The position numbers were made by a program, and so were the translations under genes. From Gluconobacter albidus (GTDB lineage Bacteria > Pseudomonadota > Alphaproteobacteria > Acetobacterales > Acetobacteraceae): a stretch of DNA of 64,000 nucleotides. The notes beneath the pieces were generated by a model. It worked only from the letters and a program-made list of their open reading frames with translations. It was not told the origin of the DNA and did no database searches. The stretch covers positions 62,001 through 126,000 of the forward strand of contig NZ_BEWL01000007.1 of the NCBI RefSeq assembly GCF_002723915.1, read 5' to 3'. The stretch's first letter is position 1. Each line of letters begins with the position of its first letter. Shown piece after piece: positions 19,101-26,339 of this stretch.

Positions 19101-19696
19101 TCATCCCCGAACAGATCCAGCCGGATCGGATCGCTTTCCCCGGCCGGGAACAGATCGAAAATGCCACCCCGTGTCGCGAACTCACCCGCTTCCATGACTG
19201 TATCGGTCCGGGTGTAGCCATTGGCCACCAGCAGTTCGATAAGCATCGCCTGATCGAGGCTCTCGCCCGTTTTCACGCTGATGGACTGCCCTCGGAACGC
19301 CGAGCGTGGAGGCACGCGCTGGATCAGGCTGTGCACGGTCGTCAGGACAATGCGACGTGCCTTGGTGGGCTCTAGCAGACGACACAGTGTCCCGGCCCGT
19401 TCGGCAATCAGAACCGGATTGGGCGAAACGCGGTCATAGGGCAGACAGTCCCAGGCTGGGAGGCGCAGGACTTCCACTTCCGGCACCAGCCAGGCCAGCA
19501 TGTCGGCCAGCGCGGCCACGGCAGCGTCATCGCGCGCAACATGCAGCAGTGGTCCGTCATGCTCGGCAAGGCGCTGACGGAGAAGAAAGGCCACACTGCC
19601 ATCAGGCACGCCCCAGACAGTCGGCCCGAAAGACCTGTCGAAGGACGTTGTGGACATTTCACGGGTCATGGTTTCGTTTTGTTCCATCCTGCTCAT
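16166..19696 (-). CDS. mfd: Transcription-repair coupling factor
   Basis: 1176 residues, the full family length. Mfd removes RNA polymerase stalled at DNA lesions and recruits UvrABC. The N-terminal UvrB-like module has LRLPAWDCLPYDRVSPNP and GGIFDLFP. The CarD-like RNA polymerase-interacting domain has GDLVVHSDYGIGRYVGLE. The RecG-like helicase motor has CGDVGFGKTEVALRAAF (Walker A), the DEEQ box in LLIIDEEQHFGVSHKERLK, and TLSATPLPRTLQ. The TRCF C-terminal domain has LPVRLGLYRRIA. GGAAGG ten bases before the ATG at 19696 supports this start; an internal ATG at 19669 is also possible. Divergent from recG. Confidence 0.97.
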   Translation of the reverse strand: MSRMEQNETMTREMSTTSFDRSFGPTVWGVPDGSVAFLLRQRLAEHDGPLLHVARDDAAVAALADMLAWLVPEVEVLRLPAWDCLPYDRVSPNPVLIAERAGTLCRLLEPTKARRIVLTTVHSLIQRVPPRSAFRGQSISVKTGESLDQAMLIELLVANGYTRTDTVMEAGEFATRGGIFDLFPAGESDPIRLDLFGDEVENIRAFDVGTQRSTETLKRFELRPVSEFSLGPDSISRFRTGWRDSFGPAATSDTIYENVSDGRRYPGLEHYLPLFHDGDGHQMETLLDYLPGGAVSFDQHAPEILKARLDMIADHYQARRVPTREGEIPYRPLPPHRLYLDTHGWESMLADVPSVILNAFAMPDTAQGVDAGYRPGPLFARAKDGSRAGMFEAFGQQVKTWAEAGRRTYVTAWSRGSRERISHLLAEHGVTVTSYDDWPDAAGMPKGTTGLLTLGLERGFVSDRLCFVSEQDLLGERISRPPRRRKRGEQFISQVGEIAEGDLVVHSDYGIGRYVGLETVVEGRVAHDYLSILYDGEQRLLLPVENIELLSRFGSEQAGVQLDKLSGTAWQARKAKMKSRIRVMAGELIKTAAARAMKDAPMLAPAEGLWDEFCARFPFVETEDQSRAIADVLEDMSAGRPMDRLVCGDVGFGKTEVALRAAFVAALSGMQVAVVVPTTLLARQHFRSFTARFEGFPVNVVQLSRLVTPKEATKVREGMANGTVDIVVGTHALLAKTVAFERLGLLIIDEEQHFGVSHKERLKALREDVHVLTLSATPLPRTLQLSLSGVREMSLIATPPTDRLAVRTFITPFDSVMIREAIQRERFRGGQVFCVVPRLADMDRMAERLAEIVPDAKTVQAHGRLTPTELERVMTEFADGKYDILLSTNIVESGLDMPSVNTIIIHRADMFGLGQLYQLRGRVGRGKQRGYAYLTWPQTRPLSASSEKRLEVMQTLDSLGAGFTLASHDLDLRGAGNLLGDEQSGHIKEVGIELYQQMLEDAVIDMRRERGKRLEEQDSWTPTIILGLPVLIPETYVPDLPVRLGLYRRIASLTNEAEVEAMRAELVDRFGSLPPEVGNLLDVVLIKRLCREAGVERLETGPKGMVIQFRRNRFGNPAALIDWVTRKKESGVKIRPDHKLAVIREMTNATRIGYAKKVTTVLCKMIRKLEVQTSGD

Positions 19697-19759
19697 GCCC
19701 TATACCTTCCGTTCCATCGCCTGTCAGCCCGAGGAGCACGGGAAGCGCCCGTTGTCACG

Positions 19760-21889
19760 ATGCCGTCCGAACAGTTCCCGTCCCCTTCCGATCCCAACTC
19801 CGAAACGGAGCATGCGCTCGCACCGCTTTTTGCGCCGCTGACAAGCCTGCCCGGAATTGGGCCGCGGCATGCCAGCCTGCTGGAAAAGATCGCAGGTGGC
19901 CGAAAGGTGCTGGACCTGCTGTTCACCCTGCCCGAACGGGTGGTTGACCGGCGCATTCTGCGCACAGTTGCGGACGGACACAATCTCGCCCCCGGCGAAA
20001 TCCTGACGGCCCATGTCCGGGTGCTGGCCCTGCGCAAGGCCGGACGCCCTGGACAGCCTTCCATCATCCGCACCGAAGACGATACCGGAACGCTCGATCT
20101 GGTCTTTTTCCAGACACGCAACATGCCCAGCCCGACCGTGGGCGCCGAACTTCTGGTCTCTGGCAAAACCGGCAGCTTTCAGGGCGAGCTGACGATGCCG
20201 CAGCCCGATCATGTCGTGAGCTGGGCCAAACGCGACAGCTTCCCCTCGCTCGAACCCGTCTGGCCACTCACCGCCGGGCTTTTCCCCTATACGGTCCGCA
20301 AGGCCATGCGCGCTGCACTGGGCCTTTTGCCCGACCTGCCGGAATGGCTGGACCCGGCCCTTGTTACCCAGCGGAAATGGCCGTCCTTCACCCAGGCCCT
20401 GCGCCTGATGCAATCGCCTGAGATCATTCCACCGGACATCGCGTGGGAGCCTGTCCGCAACCGCGCCCTGTCCCGCCTTGCAGCGGATGAACTGCTGGCC
20501 GATCAGCTTTGCTTCGGGCTCGCGCGTCTCAAGGCCCGCGAGAGGCACGGGCGCAGCTTTCCCGGCACCGGTGCACTTCAGGCCGAAATGCTCCAGCGCT
20601 TCGGACATAAACCAACTCACGCCCAGACCATGGCCATTGCGGAAATTGCCGCCGACCTCTCTGCGTCGACGCCCATGATGCGGCTGCTTCAGGGGGATGT
20701 CGGCGCAGGCAAGACGTTCGTGGCCATGAACGCCATGCTTCAGACCGTCGAGTCCGGCGCGCAGGCCGCGCTGATGGCTCCCACCGAGATCCTTGCCCGC
20801 CAGCATTTTGAAACGCTCTCCCGTCTCTGCCCGACGGAGTGCGCCTATCTGAGCGGCACGATCAAAGGCGCGGCCCGGCGAAAGGTGCTCGCAGCCATTG
20901 CAGATGGCACGGCAAAAATCATCGTCGGGACGCATGCACTGTTTCAGGATGGGGTGACTTTTCACGATCTCGGCCTCGCCGTCATCGACGAACAGCACCG
21001 ATTCGGTGTCCGGCAGCGCATGAACCTGAGTGCCAAGGGCGAAGCAACCGACATCCTTGTCATGACCGCAACGCCCATTCCCCGCACGCTTCAGCTCATG
21101 GAATGGGGCGAGATGAGTGTCAGCCGTCTGGACTCGAAGCCCCCCGGCCGCCAGCCGATCCGCACGACTCTGCACAGCATGGACTCGCTCGACAGCGTTC
21201 TTGCAGGCATCAGCCGGGCGATACGCGACGGAGTTCAGGTTTTCTGGGTCTGCCCGCTCATCGAAAACAGCGAAACGCAGGCCGCGGCTGCCGCGGAAGA
21301 GCGCTGGGCCTCACTGGAGCAGCGCTTTGAGGGGCTTGTGGGTCTCGCGCACGGCAAACAGGACATTACCGTTCGTCAGGAGGCGCTGGATACGTTCCGT
21401 CTGGGCAAAACGCGGCTTCTTGTCGCCACGACCGTCATCGAGGTCGGCGTGGACATCCCCGCTGCATCCGTCATGGTGATCGAACAGGCCGAACGGTTCG
21501 GACTGGCCCAGCTTCACCAGCTTCGCGGTCGCGTCGGACGCGGCTCGAAACAGTCCTTTTGTCTTCTGCTGCATGACAGGACTGCCACACCCACCGCCGT
21601 GCGACGTCTGAGCCTGCTGCGCGACACGAATGACGGTTTTCTGATTGCTGACGAAGACTACCGGATCCGTGGAGGGGGAGACATTGCGGGAGACCGTCAG
21701 TCCGGTCTTCCCGGTTTCCGTCTGGCGCAGGGCGCTCGCCTTGCCCTGCTGCTGGCCGCCATGCAGCAGGACAGCGAGCGCGAAATCGTCCGCAACCCTC
21801 AACTTAAAGGCGTCCGTGGCCATGCACTCAGGCTTCTGCTCGAAATATTCGACCGGAATGATCCCGAAAGGCTTCTGATTTCCGGTTAG
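19760..21889 (+). CDS. recG: ATP-dependent DNA helicase RecG
   Basis: 709 residues from the ATG at 19760; the frame is open upstream into antisense mfd, which is ignored. RecG remodels stalled forks and Holliday junctions. The wedge/OB domain lies at about 50-200. The helicase core has LLQGDVGAGKTFVAMNA (Walker A), VIDEQHRFGVRQR (DEQH box), VMTATPIPRTLQL, then LVATTVIEVGVDIPAASVMVIE and QLHQLRGRVGRG of the second RecA domain, with the C-terminal YRIRGGGDIAGDRQSGLPGFR. It lies head to head with mfd, a paralogous helicase, with 63 bases between the starts. Confidence 0.96.
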   Translation: MPSEQFPSPSDPNSETEHALAPLFAPLTSLPGIGPRHASLLEKIAGGRKVLDLLFTLPERVVDRRILRTVADGHNLAPGEILTAHVRVLALRKAGRPGQPSIIRTEDDTGTLDLVFFQTRNMPSPTVGAELLVSGKTGSFQGELTMPQPDHVVSWAKRDSFPSLEPVWPLTAGLFPYTVRKAMRAALGLLPDLPEWLDPALVTQRKWPSFTQALRLMQSPEIIPPDIAWEPVRNRALSRLAADELLADQLCFGLARLKARERHGRSFPGTGALQAEMLQRFGHKPTHAQTMAIAEIAADLSASTPMMRLLQGDVGAGKTFVAMNAMLQTVESGAQAALMAPTEILARQHFETLSRLCPTECAYLSGTIKGAARRKVLAAIADGTAKIIVGTHALFQDGVTFHDLGLAVIDEQHRFGVRQRMNLSAKGEATDILVMTATPIPRTLQLMEWGEMSVSRLDSKPPGRQPIRTTLHSMDSLDSVLAGISRAIRDGVQVFWVCPLIENSETQAAAAAEERWASLEQRFEGLVGLAHGKQDITVRQEALDTFRLGKTRLLVATTVIEVGVDIPAASVMVIEQAERFGLAQLHQLRGRVGRGSKQSFCLLLHDRTATPTAVRRLSLLRDTNDGFLIADEDYRIRGGGDIAGDRQSGLPGFRLAQGARLALLLAAMQQDSEREIVRNPQLKGVRGHALRLLLEIFDRNDPERLLISG

Positions 21890-21914
21890 ACAGAAAAATT
21901 CGCACCGATATAAT
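21886..21914 (+). promoter_or_regulatory. Candidate sigma-70 promoter of the GGDEF-EAL gene
   Basis: A perfect TATAAT (21909-21914) stands 17 bases after TTAGAC (21886-21891), a partial match to the -35 box. The -35 part overlaps the recG stop codon. The region is AT-rich compared with its surroundings, and the ATG lies 50 bases downstream with GGAG in between. Confidence 0.45.
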
Positions 21915-21964
21915 ACTGTGAATTTATCAGTAATGCGCTTAACCGAGTTTTATGGAGTCTTCGA

Positions 21965-23668
21965 ATGACAGGCAGTCCGGCCAGAGACGTTCAGGAGAAG
22001 ACTCCTCACGAATACTCCGCCCCCTCTCCGGACAGCCGATCGCTGCTCTTTCGTCTGCTTCTGGCCGCAACTGGCGGGTCGGCTGTCGCATTGCTGGAAA
22101 TCCCGGCAAACGGAATACCCTCCATCCTCCAGTCCGCAGGATCGCTTCCGGTCGCCCTGTACAAGCGGGACGCGGGGGAGATGATCTTCGCAGCCGAGCA
22201 GAAACGGAATGGCAAAGCCTTTTTTTCATGTCCCTTCTTCAAAGACTGGTCGCTCATCGGCCGTCCGATCGCCAGCAGATCAGATGACGGTCGCTCCGGA
22301 CAGTTTCTCGTAGCTCTCCGCCTGAACGGCAGCAGCTTCCTGCCGACGGCCGAAGACTCCCTTCAGGACGTGGCAAGGCAAATTGCGGGCGAAGCGATGG
22401 AAGAGACCGGAAAATCTTCGCTCCCTGACCGCGAGGAAAGCCTGCTCGTTCTGCAGCAGTTCATTGAAAGAACCGGAAAACTCACGCGCCGGGCGGTTTT
22501 CAGCCTCATTCATCTCAATCTTGATCATCTCTCGCTAATTAACGAGCGGTATGGATGGGACACGGCTGACCTGATCCTTGCGGAAATGATCCGGCGCCTG
22601 AAATCCGTTCTGCCCGAGGGAGCTTTCCTCAGCTCGATCGGAGGCGGACATTTCATGGTTCTCACCCCGCCTGGCACAACGGCCGTTACGACCCGTACCC
22701 TGGTCAATGCCATCCTCCAGATTTCCAGCACCCCTGTTCCTCTGGACATGGGAGCGGTCCCTTTCTCGATTTCAGCAGGCTGGAGCGTCTATCCGCAGGA
22801 TGCCGAAGATGCAAACCAGCTGATTCTCGCTGCGCGGGCTGCCCTGACCGAAGCAAACCGCAACGGTGGCGGCCATGAGCGGCGCGCGACTGCAGAACTC
22901 ACCAACGCCTACACCATCACATCCAATCTTGAGCAGGATCTCCTCAAAGCCGTTGAGGACGACGCGCTCTTCCTCAAGTGGATGCCCATCGTTGATACGG
23001 AATCCCAGAAAATTGTCGGGCATGAAGCCCTGCTGCGCTGGATGCGTCCCGGACATGGCGAAGTCGCGCCCAACCTCTTCATCCGTTACGCCGAAGAGGC
23101 CGGCATGATCGAGGCGCTCGACAGCTGGAGCCTGCGGAGCGCCTGTCTGGCTGCCCTGCGCTGGCCTGCTCCGCTGCGGGTCTGCGTGAATGTTTCTCCG
23201 GTCTGGCTGGTCAATGAGCGCCTTGCCCCTCTTGTCGATACGATCCTGACCGAGACCGGCCTCCCTCCCGGCCGTCTGCAGATCGAGCTGTCCGAATGTC
23301 GGCCCTTTGGCCCGTCCGACATTGCATTTCGCGAACTCTCCCGCGTTCGTGCCCTGGGCGTCCGTCTCGCCATCGACGATTTTGGAGCAGGTTATTCTTC
23401 GCTGGAGCGCCTCCGGATTTATCCACTGGATCAGATCAAGCTTGATCGCGCCTTTGTGCAGTATCTGGGCGAAGACATACGCGCCGACGAAGTAATGTAC
23501 GCCATCCTGTCGCTGGCACGGTCCCTGAACATTACCTGCTGCGCAAAGGGTGTTGAGACCGAACACCAGATGGCCCTGCTGGACGCCAATGGCTGCGAGG
23601 AAGTCCAGGGCTACCTTCTGGGCGCACCAGTCCGTGACAGCCACACACCTCATCTCGCCCTGACATAA
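21965..23668 (+). CDS. GGDEF-EAL protein with degenerate GGDEF and altered EAL active site
   Basis: 567 residues. An N-terminal sensory-like region (about 1-160, no clear membrane helix) precedes a GGDEF domain and an EAL domain. The cyclase signature reads GGGHF at 226-230, so cyclic-di-GMP synthesis is not expected. The EAL domain keeps E354 (HEALLRW), N409, E441, E444, DD at 471-472, K492, E531 and Q548, but the glutamate that begins the EGVE motif is lysine (K528, in AKGVETE). By spacing this corresponds to the proposed general base E352 of Pseudomonas RocR. Such proteins are often c-di-GMP receptors or protein-interaction modules rather than enzymes. Cytoplasmic, monocistronic, ended by a strong terminator. 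Confidence 0.9.
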   Translation: MTGSPARDVQEKTPHEYSAPSPDSRSLLFRLLLAATGGSAVALLEIPANGIPSILQSAGSLPVALYKRDAGEMIFAAEQKRNGKAFFSCPFFKDWSLIGRPIASRSDDGRSGQFLVALRLNGSSFLPTAEDSLQDVARQIAGEAMEETGKSSLPDREESLLVLQQFIERTGKLTRRAVFSLIHLNLDHLSLINERYGWDTADLILAEMIRRLKSVLPEGAFLSSIGGGHFMVLTPPGTTAVTTRTLVNAILQISSTPVPLDMGAVPFSISAGWSVYPQDAEDANQLILAARAALTEANRNGGGHERRATAELTNAYTITSNLEQDLLKAVEDDALFLKWMPIVDTESQKIVGHEALLRWMRPGHGEVAPNLFIRYAEEAGMIEALDSWSLRSACLAALRWPAPLRVCVNVSPVWLVNERLAPLVDTILTETGLPPGRLQIELSECRPFGPSDIAFRELSRVRALGVRLAIDDFGAGYSSLERLRIYPLDQIKLDRAFVQYLGEDIRADEVMYAILSLARSLNITCCAKGVETEHQMALLDANGCEEVQGYLLGAPVRDSHTPHLALT

Positions 23669-23702
23669 AAAAAGCCGCCTTCACTATAGAAGGCGGCTTT
23701 TT
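23667..23702. terminator. Bidirectional intrinsic terminator
   Basis: Seven A (23667-23673), the stem GCCGCCTTC (23674-23682) with GAAGGCGGC (23689-23697), loop ACTATA, then five T. It begins at the stop codon of the GGDEF-EAL gene and sits 22 bases before the convergent LpxR-like stop, serving both genes. Confidence 0.9.
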
Positions 23703-23723
23703 CAGATCATCCGTCGGCTCAGA

Positions 23724-24731
23724 TCAGAACTTTACGGAAAGCTTGAGCGATCCGTAGTTGAACAGGCCGGCCTTTTGCGTCTGGAATTGTGCTGTTTGCC
23801 AGTTCTGGCTGTAGGACAGGCGTACACCATGCCACATCACCGCGACACCGGCATGAACCTCACCCACATCCCAGACCTTGCTCACATGCGGCGCATTCGG
23901 TCGGACCGTGCTGCCCTGAAGCGTCACGTCATAGCCCACGGCCTGCCCCTCGACGCCACCATAGAAATACCAGGCAAAAGGACGAGTCGCACGGAATGCA
24001 TCCGTTCCATCCAGCCCTGGTCCGATTGTCGCATTGCCGAAATCGCTGTCGAGCCCCTGACCGATGCGGAATGTCGTGGCCACGTCGGCATAGGTCCGGT
24101 AATCACCCGCGGCGCCCGAGATGGCGGGCAGCACGTCAGCATGAATGCCATAGACATTCAGAACCGGCAGACGCCAGATCCGCCCGGCCTGAACCTGGAA
24201 GATCGGCTGATTCGCAAGCTGGTGGCCCCAGCCCGTGCTCGGCGTATCGCTGATGGCCTTGTGGAACCCGTTCTGCACCTGGCGCCCGAGTCCTGCCGGA
24301 CCAAGCATGCCAAACTGGATCCCCATCACGGTCCGGGAACGATCGGTGTCGTTGATGAGGTTGACCGTTCCCAGCAGCAGGCCCGCGTAAGGCCGGTCGC
24401 CCTGCGGCGGATTGTCAGCCTGCGTGTCGCGTGGGGTATCAATGATCTGCTGCAGACCGATGCTGATGCGCTGGACGCCTTCCCCCATCAGGATGCGGTT
24501 CAGCTTAGCAATCGGACGCGGCAGATTGTCGGTTCCAGACGTCCAGTTGATCCGCAGACCAGACGTATAGTACTGATCAGACGTCCCTTTCAGTGTGGAG
24601 ATGGCATCATTCTCACCCTGAACAGTCCAGGTTCCGTAAGGATCCTGCAACGGTGTCGCCATGGCGGATGAAGACAGCGCCAGCACGGCAGTGGCTCCAA
24701 TAGAAAAAGTCAGTCTGCTTCGCATGGACAC
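23724..24731 (-). CDS. LpxR/DUF2219 family outer-membrane protein (lipid A deacylase-like)
   Basis: 335 residues with a Sec signal peptide (LTFSIGATAVLALSSSAMA). The family signature is present: ENDAIS near residue 41, DQYYTSGLRINW, GDRPYAGLLL, GMLGPAGLGRQVQNGFHKAI, and the closing beta-strand ending in LKLSVKF with a terminal aromatic, as expected for a beta-barrel outer-membrane protein. LpxR of Salmonella removes the 3'-acyloxyacyl chain of lipid A using calcium and N-D-T-S-H residues; the N-D pair and the T of YYTSG are visible here. Whether this copy is active is not known. Its start faces the cold-shock gene across a 271-base AT-rich gap. Confidence 0.85.
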   Translation of the reverse strand: MSMRSRLTFSIGATAVLALSSSAMATPLQDPYGTWTVQGENDAISTLKGTSDQYYTSGLRINWTSGTDNLPRPIAKLNRILMGEGVQRISIGLQQIIDTPRDTQADNPPQGDRPYAGLLLGTVNLINDTDRSRTVMGIQFGMLGPAGLGRQVQNGFHKAISDTPSTGWGHQLANQPIFQVQAGRIWRLPVLNVYGIHADVLPAISGAAGDYRTYADVATTFRIGQGLDSDFGNATIGPGLDGTDAFRATRPFAWYFYGGVEGQAVGYDVTLQGSTVRPNAPHVSKVWDVGEVHAGVAVMWHGVRLSYSQNWQTAQFQTQKAGLFNYGSLKLSVKF

Positions 24732-25002
24732 CTCTGTTACGCGCGGGATCGGGACCCATCAAATACTGGAAAACGTGTGTATGTCATTTCCCCGACCGAA
24801 ATCAAAGTGTCGGCGGCGCACTTCATAATCTTAAAATCAGCGCGAGTTATGTTTCAGCCTGATATTCCCTGTGGCAGAGAAGGAAAAAACCGTGCTACAG
24901 CTTATTTCAGGGGAAAAGCAGCATCGTTTTTTTCCAAATTTTTGAAATTACGTCACGGCAGGGTCCGCCCTATCATGACACCCCAGTCTCGGGATTAGAC
25001 CG
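24732..25002. other. AT-rich divergent intergenic region
   Basis: 271 bases between the LpxR-like and cold-shock genes, clearly more AT-rich than the coding DNA, with runs such as seven T near 24930. It must carry both promoters and possibly a long 5' leader of the cold-shock mRNA, as is usual for such genes. A 73-codon open frame at 24777-24998 has no credible family signature, and I treat it as non-coding. I could not assign -35/-10 boxes with confidence. Confidence 0.5.
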
Positions 25003-25701
25003 TTGAGAAACAACAGAACCGACCGCAGCAGCTTCAACTCACCTCGCCGCGGCGGGTTTGACGACACATACTCGTCCCAGCCGTCCTATGGCGACCGTGG
25101 AGGCTTTGGTGGTGGAAATGGTGGCGGTGGTGGCGGCTACGGCGCACCTCGTCGCAGCAACAGCTTCGTCGCAGCTTCAGGCCCGGAAATCAGCTCCCGC
25201 GTGAAGTGGTTCAACACCGAAAAGGGTTTCGGTTTTGTTGAACTGTCCGACGGTTCGGGCGACATCTTCCTGCACGCCAACGCGCTCACCAATGCTGGCG
25301 TCAGCGCCGTGAACCCGGGTGCGACCGTCGTGGTCCGCATCGGCCAGGGTCCGAAGGGCCGTCAGGTCGCTGAAGTTCTCTCCGTTGACGAGAGCACGGC
25401 AGAAGCACCACGTCCGCGCGCTGCTTTCGGCGACCAGCCCCGTTTCGGTGGTTCGGCTCGTCCGGGCCGTCCGGCTCCGGACCTTTCCCGCGCTGAAGAA
25501 ATGCGTGGCACGGTCAAGTGGTACAACGCCACGAAGGGCTTCGGCTTCATTACGCCGGAATCCGGCGGCAAGGACATCTTCGTCCACGCTTCCGCTCTCG
25601 AGCGCTCCGGCCTGCCGACACTTGACGAAGGCCAGACGATCAACGTCAAGGTTGTTCAGGGCCAGAAGGGTCCGGAAGCTGCTGAAATCAGCGCTGACTG
25701 A
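25003..25701 (+). CDS. Double cold-shock-domain protein
   Basis: 232 residues starting at a TTG (25003), because no upstream ATG or GTG is in frame near the conserved region. It has a basic, glycine-rich N-terminal arm (about 1-55, with GGFGGGNGGGGGGYG). The first cold-shock domain has SRVKWFNTEKGFGFVEL and GDIFLHANAL, with RNP1 and RNP2. An Arg/Pro/Gly linker precedes a second domain (RGTVKWYNATKGFGFITP, KDIFVHASAL). Two-domain Csps occur in alphaproteobacteria and bind single-stranded RNA or DNA as chaperones and antiterminators. The RGG-like arm may add RNA affinity (inference). Followed by a terminator. Confidence 0.9.
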   Translation: MRNNRTDRSSFNSPRRGGFDDTYSSQPSYGDRGGFGGGNGGGGGGYGAPRRSNSFVAASGPEISSRVKWFNTEKGFGFVELSDGSGDIFLHANALTNAGVSAVNPGATVVVRIGQGPKGRQVAEVLSVDESTAEAPRPRAAFGDQPRFGGSARPGRPAPDLSRAEEMRGTVKWYNATKGFGFITPESGGKDIFVHASALERSGLPTLDEGQTINVKVVQGQKGPEAAEISAD

Positions 25702-25727
25702 ACGACCCGGACTTCGGTCTGAGTAAT

Positions 25728-25765
25728 AAAAAACCGCTGCCAGCTTATGCTGCAGCGGTTTTTTT
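25728..25765 (+). terminator. Terminator of the cold-shock gene
   Basis: The stem CCGCTGC (25734-25740) with GCAGCGG (25752-25758), extended by AAA/TTT pairs, is followed by seven T (25759-25765), 27 bases after the stop. Upstream A residues allow function on the other strand too. Confidence 0.85.
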
Positions 25766-25798
25766 ATGCCCGGAATTGCGGACATTGTCTCAAGCCAT

Positions 25799-25826
25799 AA
25801 AAAAGGCCGGATCTGATCCGGCCTTT
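25799..25826 (-). terminator. Terminator of the kdsB-pheA-dapA-smpB operon
   Basis: GGCCGGA (25805-25811) pairs with TCCGGCC (25817-25823) around a five-base loop. Six A on the low-coordinate side give a T run on the minus strand, eight bases beyond the smpB stop. Confidence 0.85.
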
Positions 25827-25833
25827 CAGGTTC

Positions 25834-26331
25834 TCACCCATAATCTTTACCACTACTGCGGACCAGCCTGGCTTTGTCCCGTTTCCAGTCCCGCTCCGCA
25901 ATAGCGTGCCGTTTGTCTTCCTTGCGACGCCCCTGACCCAGACCAAGCGTCACTTTTGCCATTCCACGATCGTTAAAGTGGATATCAAGCGGCACCAGAC
26001 TGGCGCCTGCACGACTGACCGAATCCAGAAAATGCACGATCTGCTTACGATGCATCAGGAGCTTTCGTGGCGCCCGAGGCTCGAAACGCGAGAGGACACC
26101 GCCTTGATATTCGGGAATATAGGAATTGAAGAGCCAGATTTCGCCATCACGCTCAGCCGCATAAGCTTCCGTGATTGTCGCCCGTCCAAGACGCAGGCTT
26201 TTGACTTCTGGCCCCTTCAGGACAATCCCGGCTTCCGTCGTTTCCAGAATCGTATAATCAAACCGCCCTTTGCGGTTCTGGGCGGCAATGCCATGAGAAA
26301 TCATGCCGCTCTTGGTTTTCTTTCCCGCCAT
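25834..26331 (-). CDS. smpB: SsrA-binding protein
   Basis: 165 residues. SmpB binds tmRNA and brings it to stalled ribosomes for trans-translation. Conserved segments are NRKGRFDYTILETTEAGIVLKG, EVKSLRLGRATITEAYA, WLFNSYIPEY and RKLLMHRKQI, with the basic C-terminal tail beginning at LGLGQGRRKEDKR. The gene is slightly longer than the enterobacterial protein because of a short basic N-terminus. It follows dapA by 8 bases as the last gene of the operon. The ssrA gene itself was not found in the window. Confidence 0.97.
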   Translation of the reverse strand: MAGKKTKSGMISHGIAAQNRKGRFDYTILETTEAGIVLKGPEVKSLRLGRATITEAYAAERDGEIWLFNSYIPEYQGGVLSRFEPRAPRKLLMHRKQIVHFLDSVSRAGASLVPLDIHFNDRGMAKVTLGLGQGRRKEDKRHAIAERDWKRDKARLVRSSGKDYG

Positions 26332-26339
26332 GCCTGCAC

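Noticed and set aside
24777-24998. 73-codon open frame upstream of the cold-shock gene
   Set aside because: No family resemblance, AT-rich intergenic composition, and a position matching a leader or promoter region.
25050-25140. Possible tandem repeat
   Set aside because: The GGT/GGC-rich stretch simply encodes the glycine arm of the cold-shock protein; there is no regular unit.
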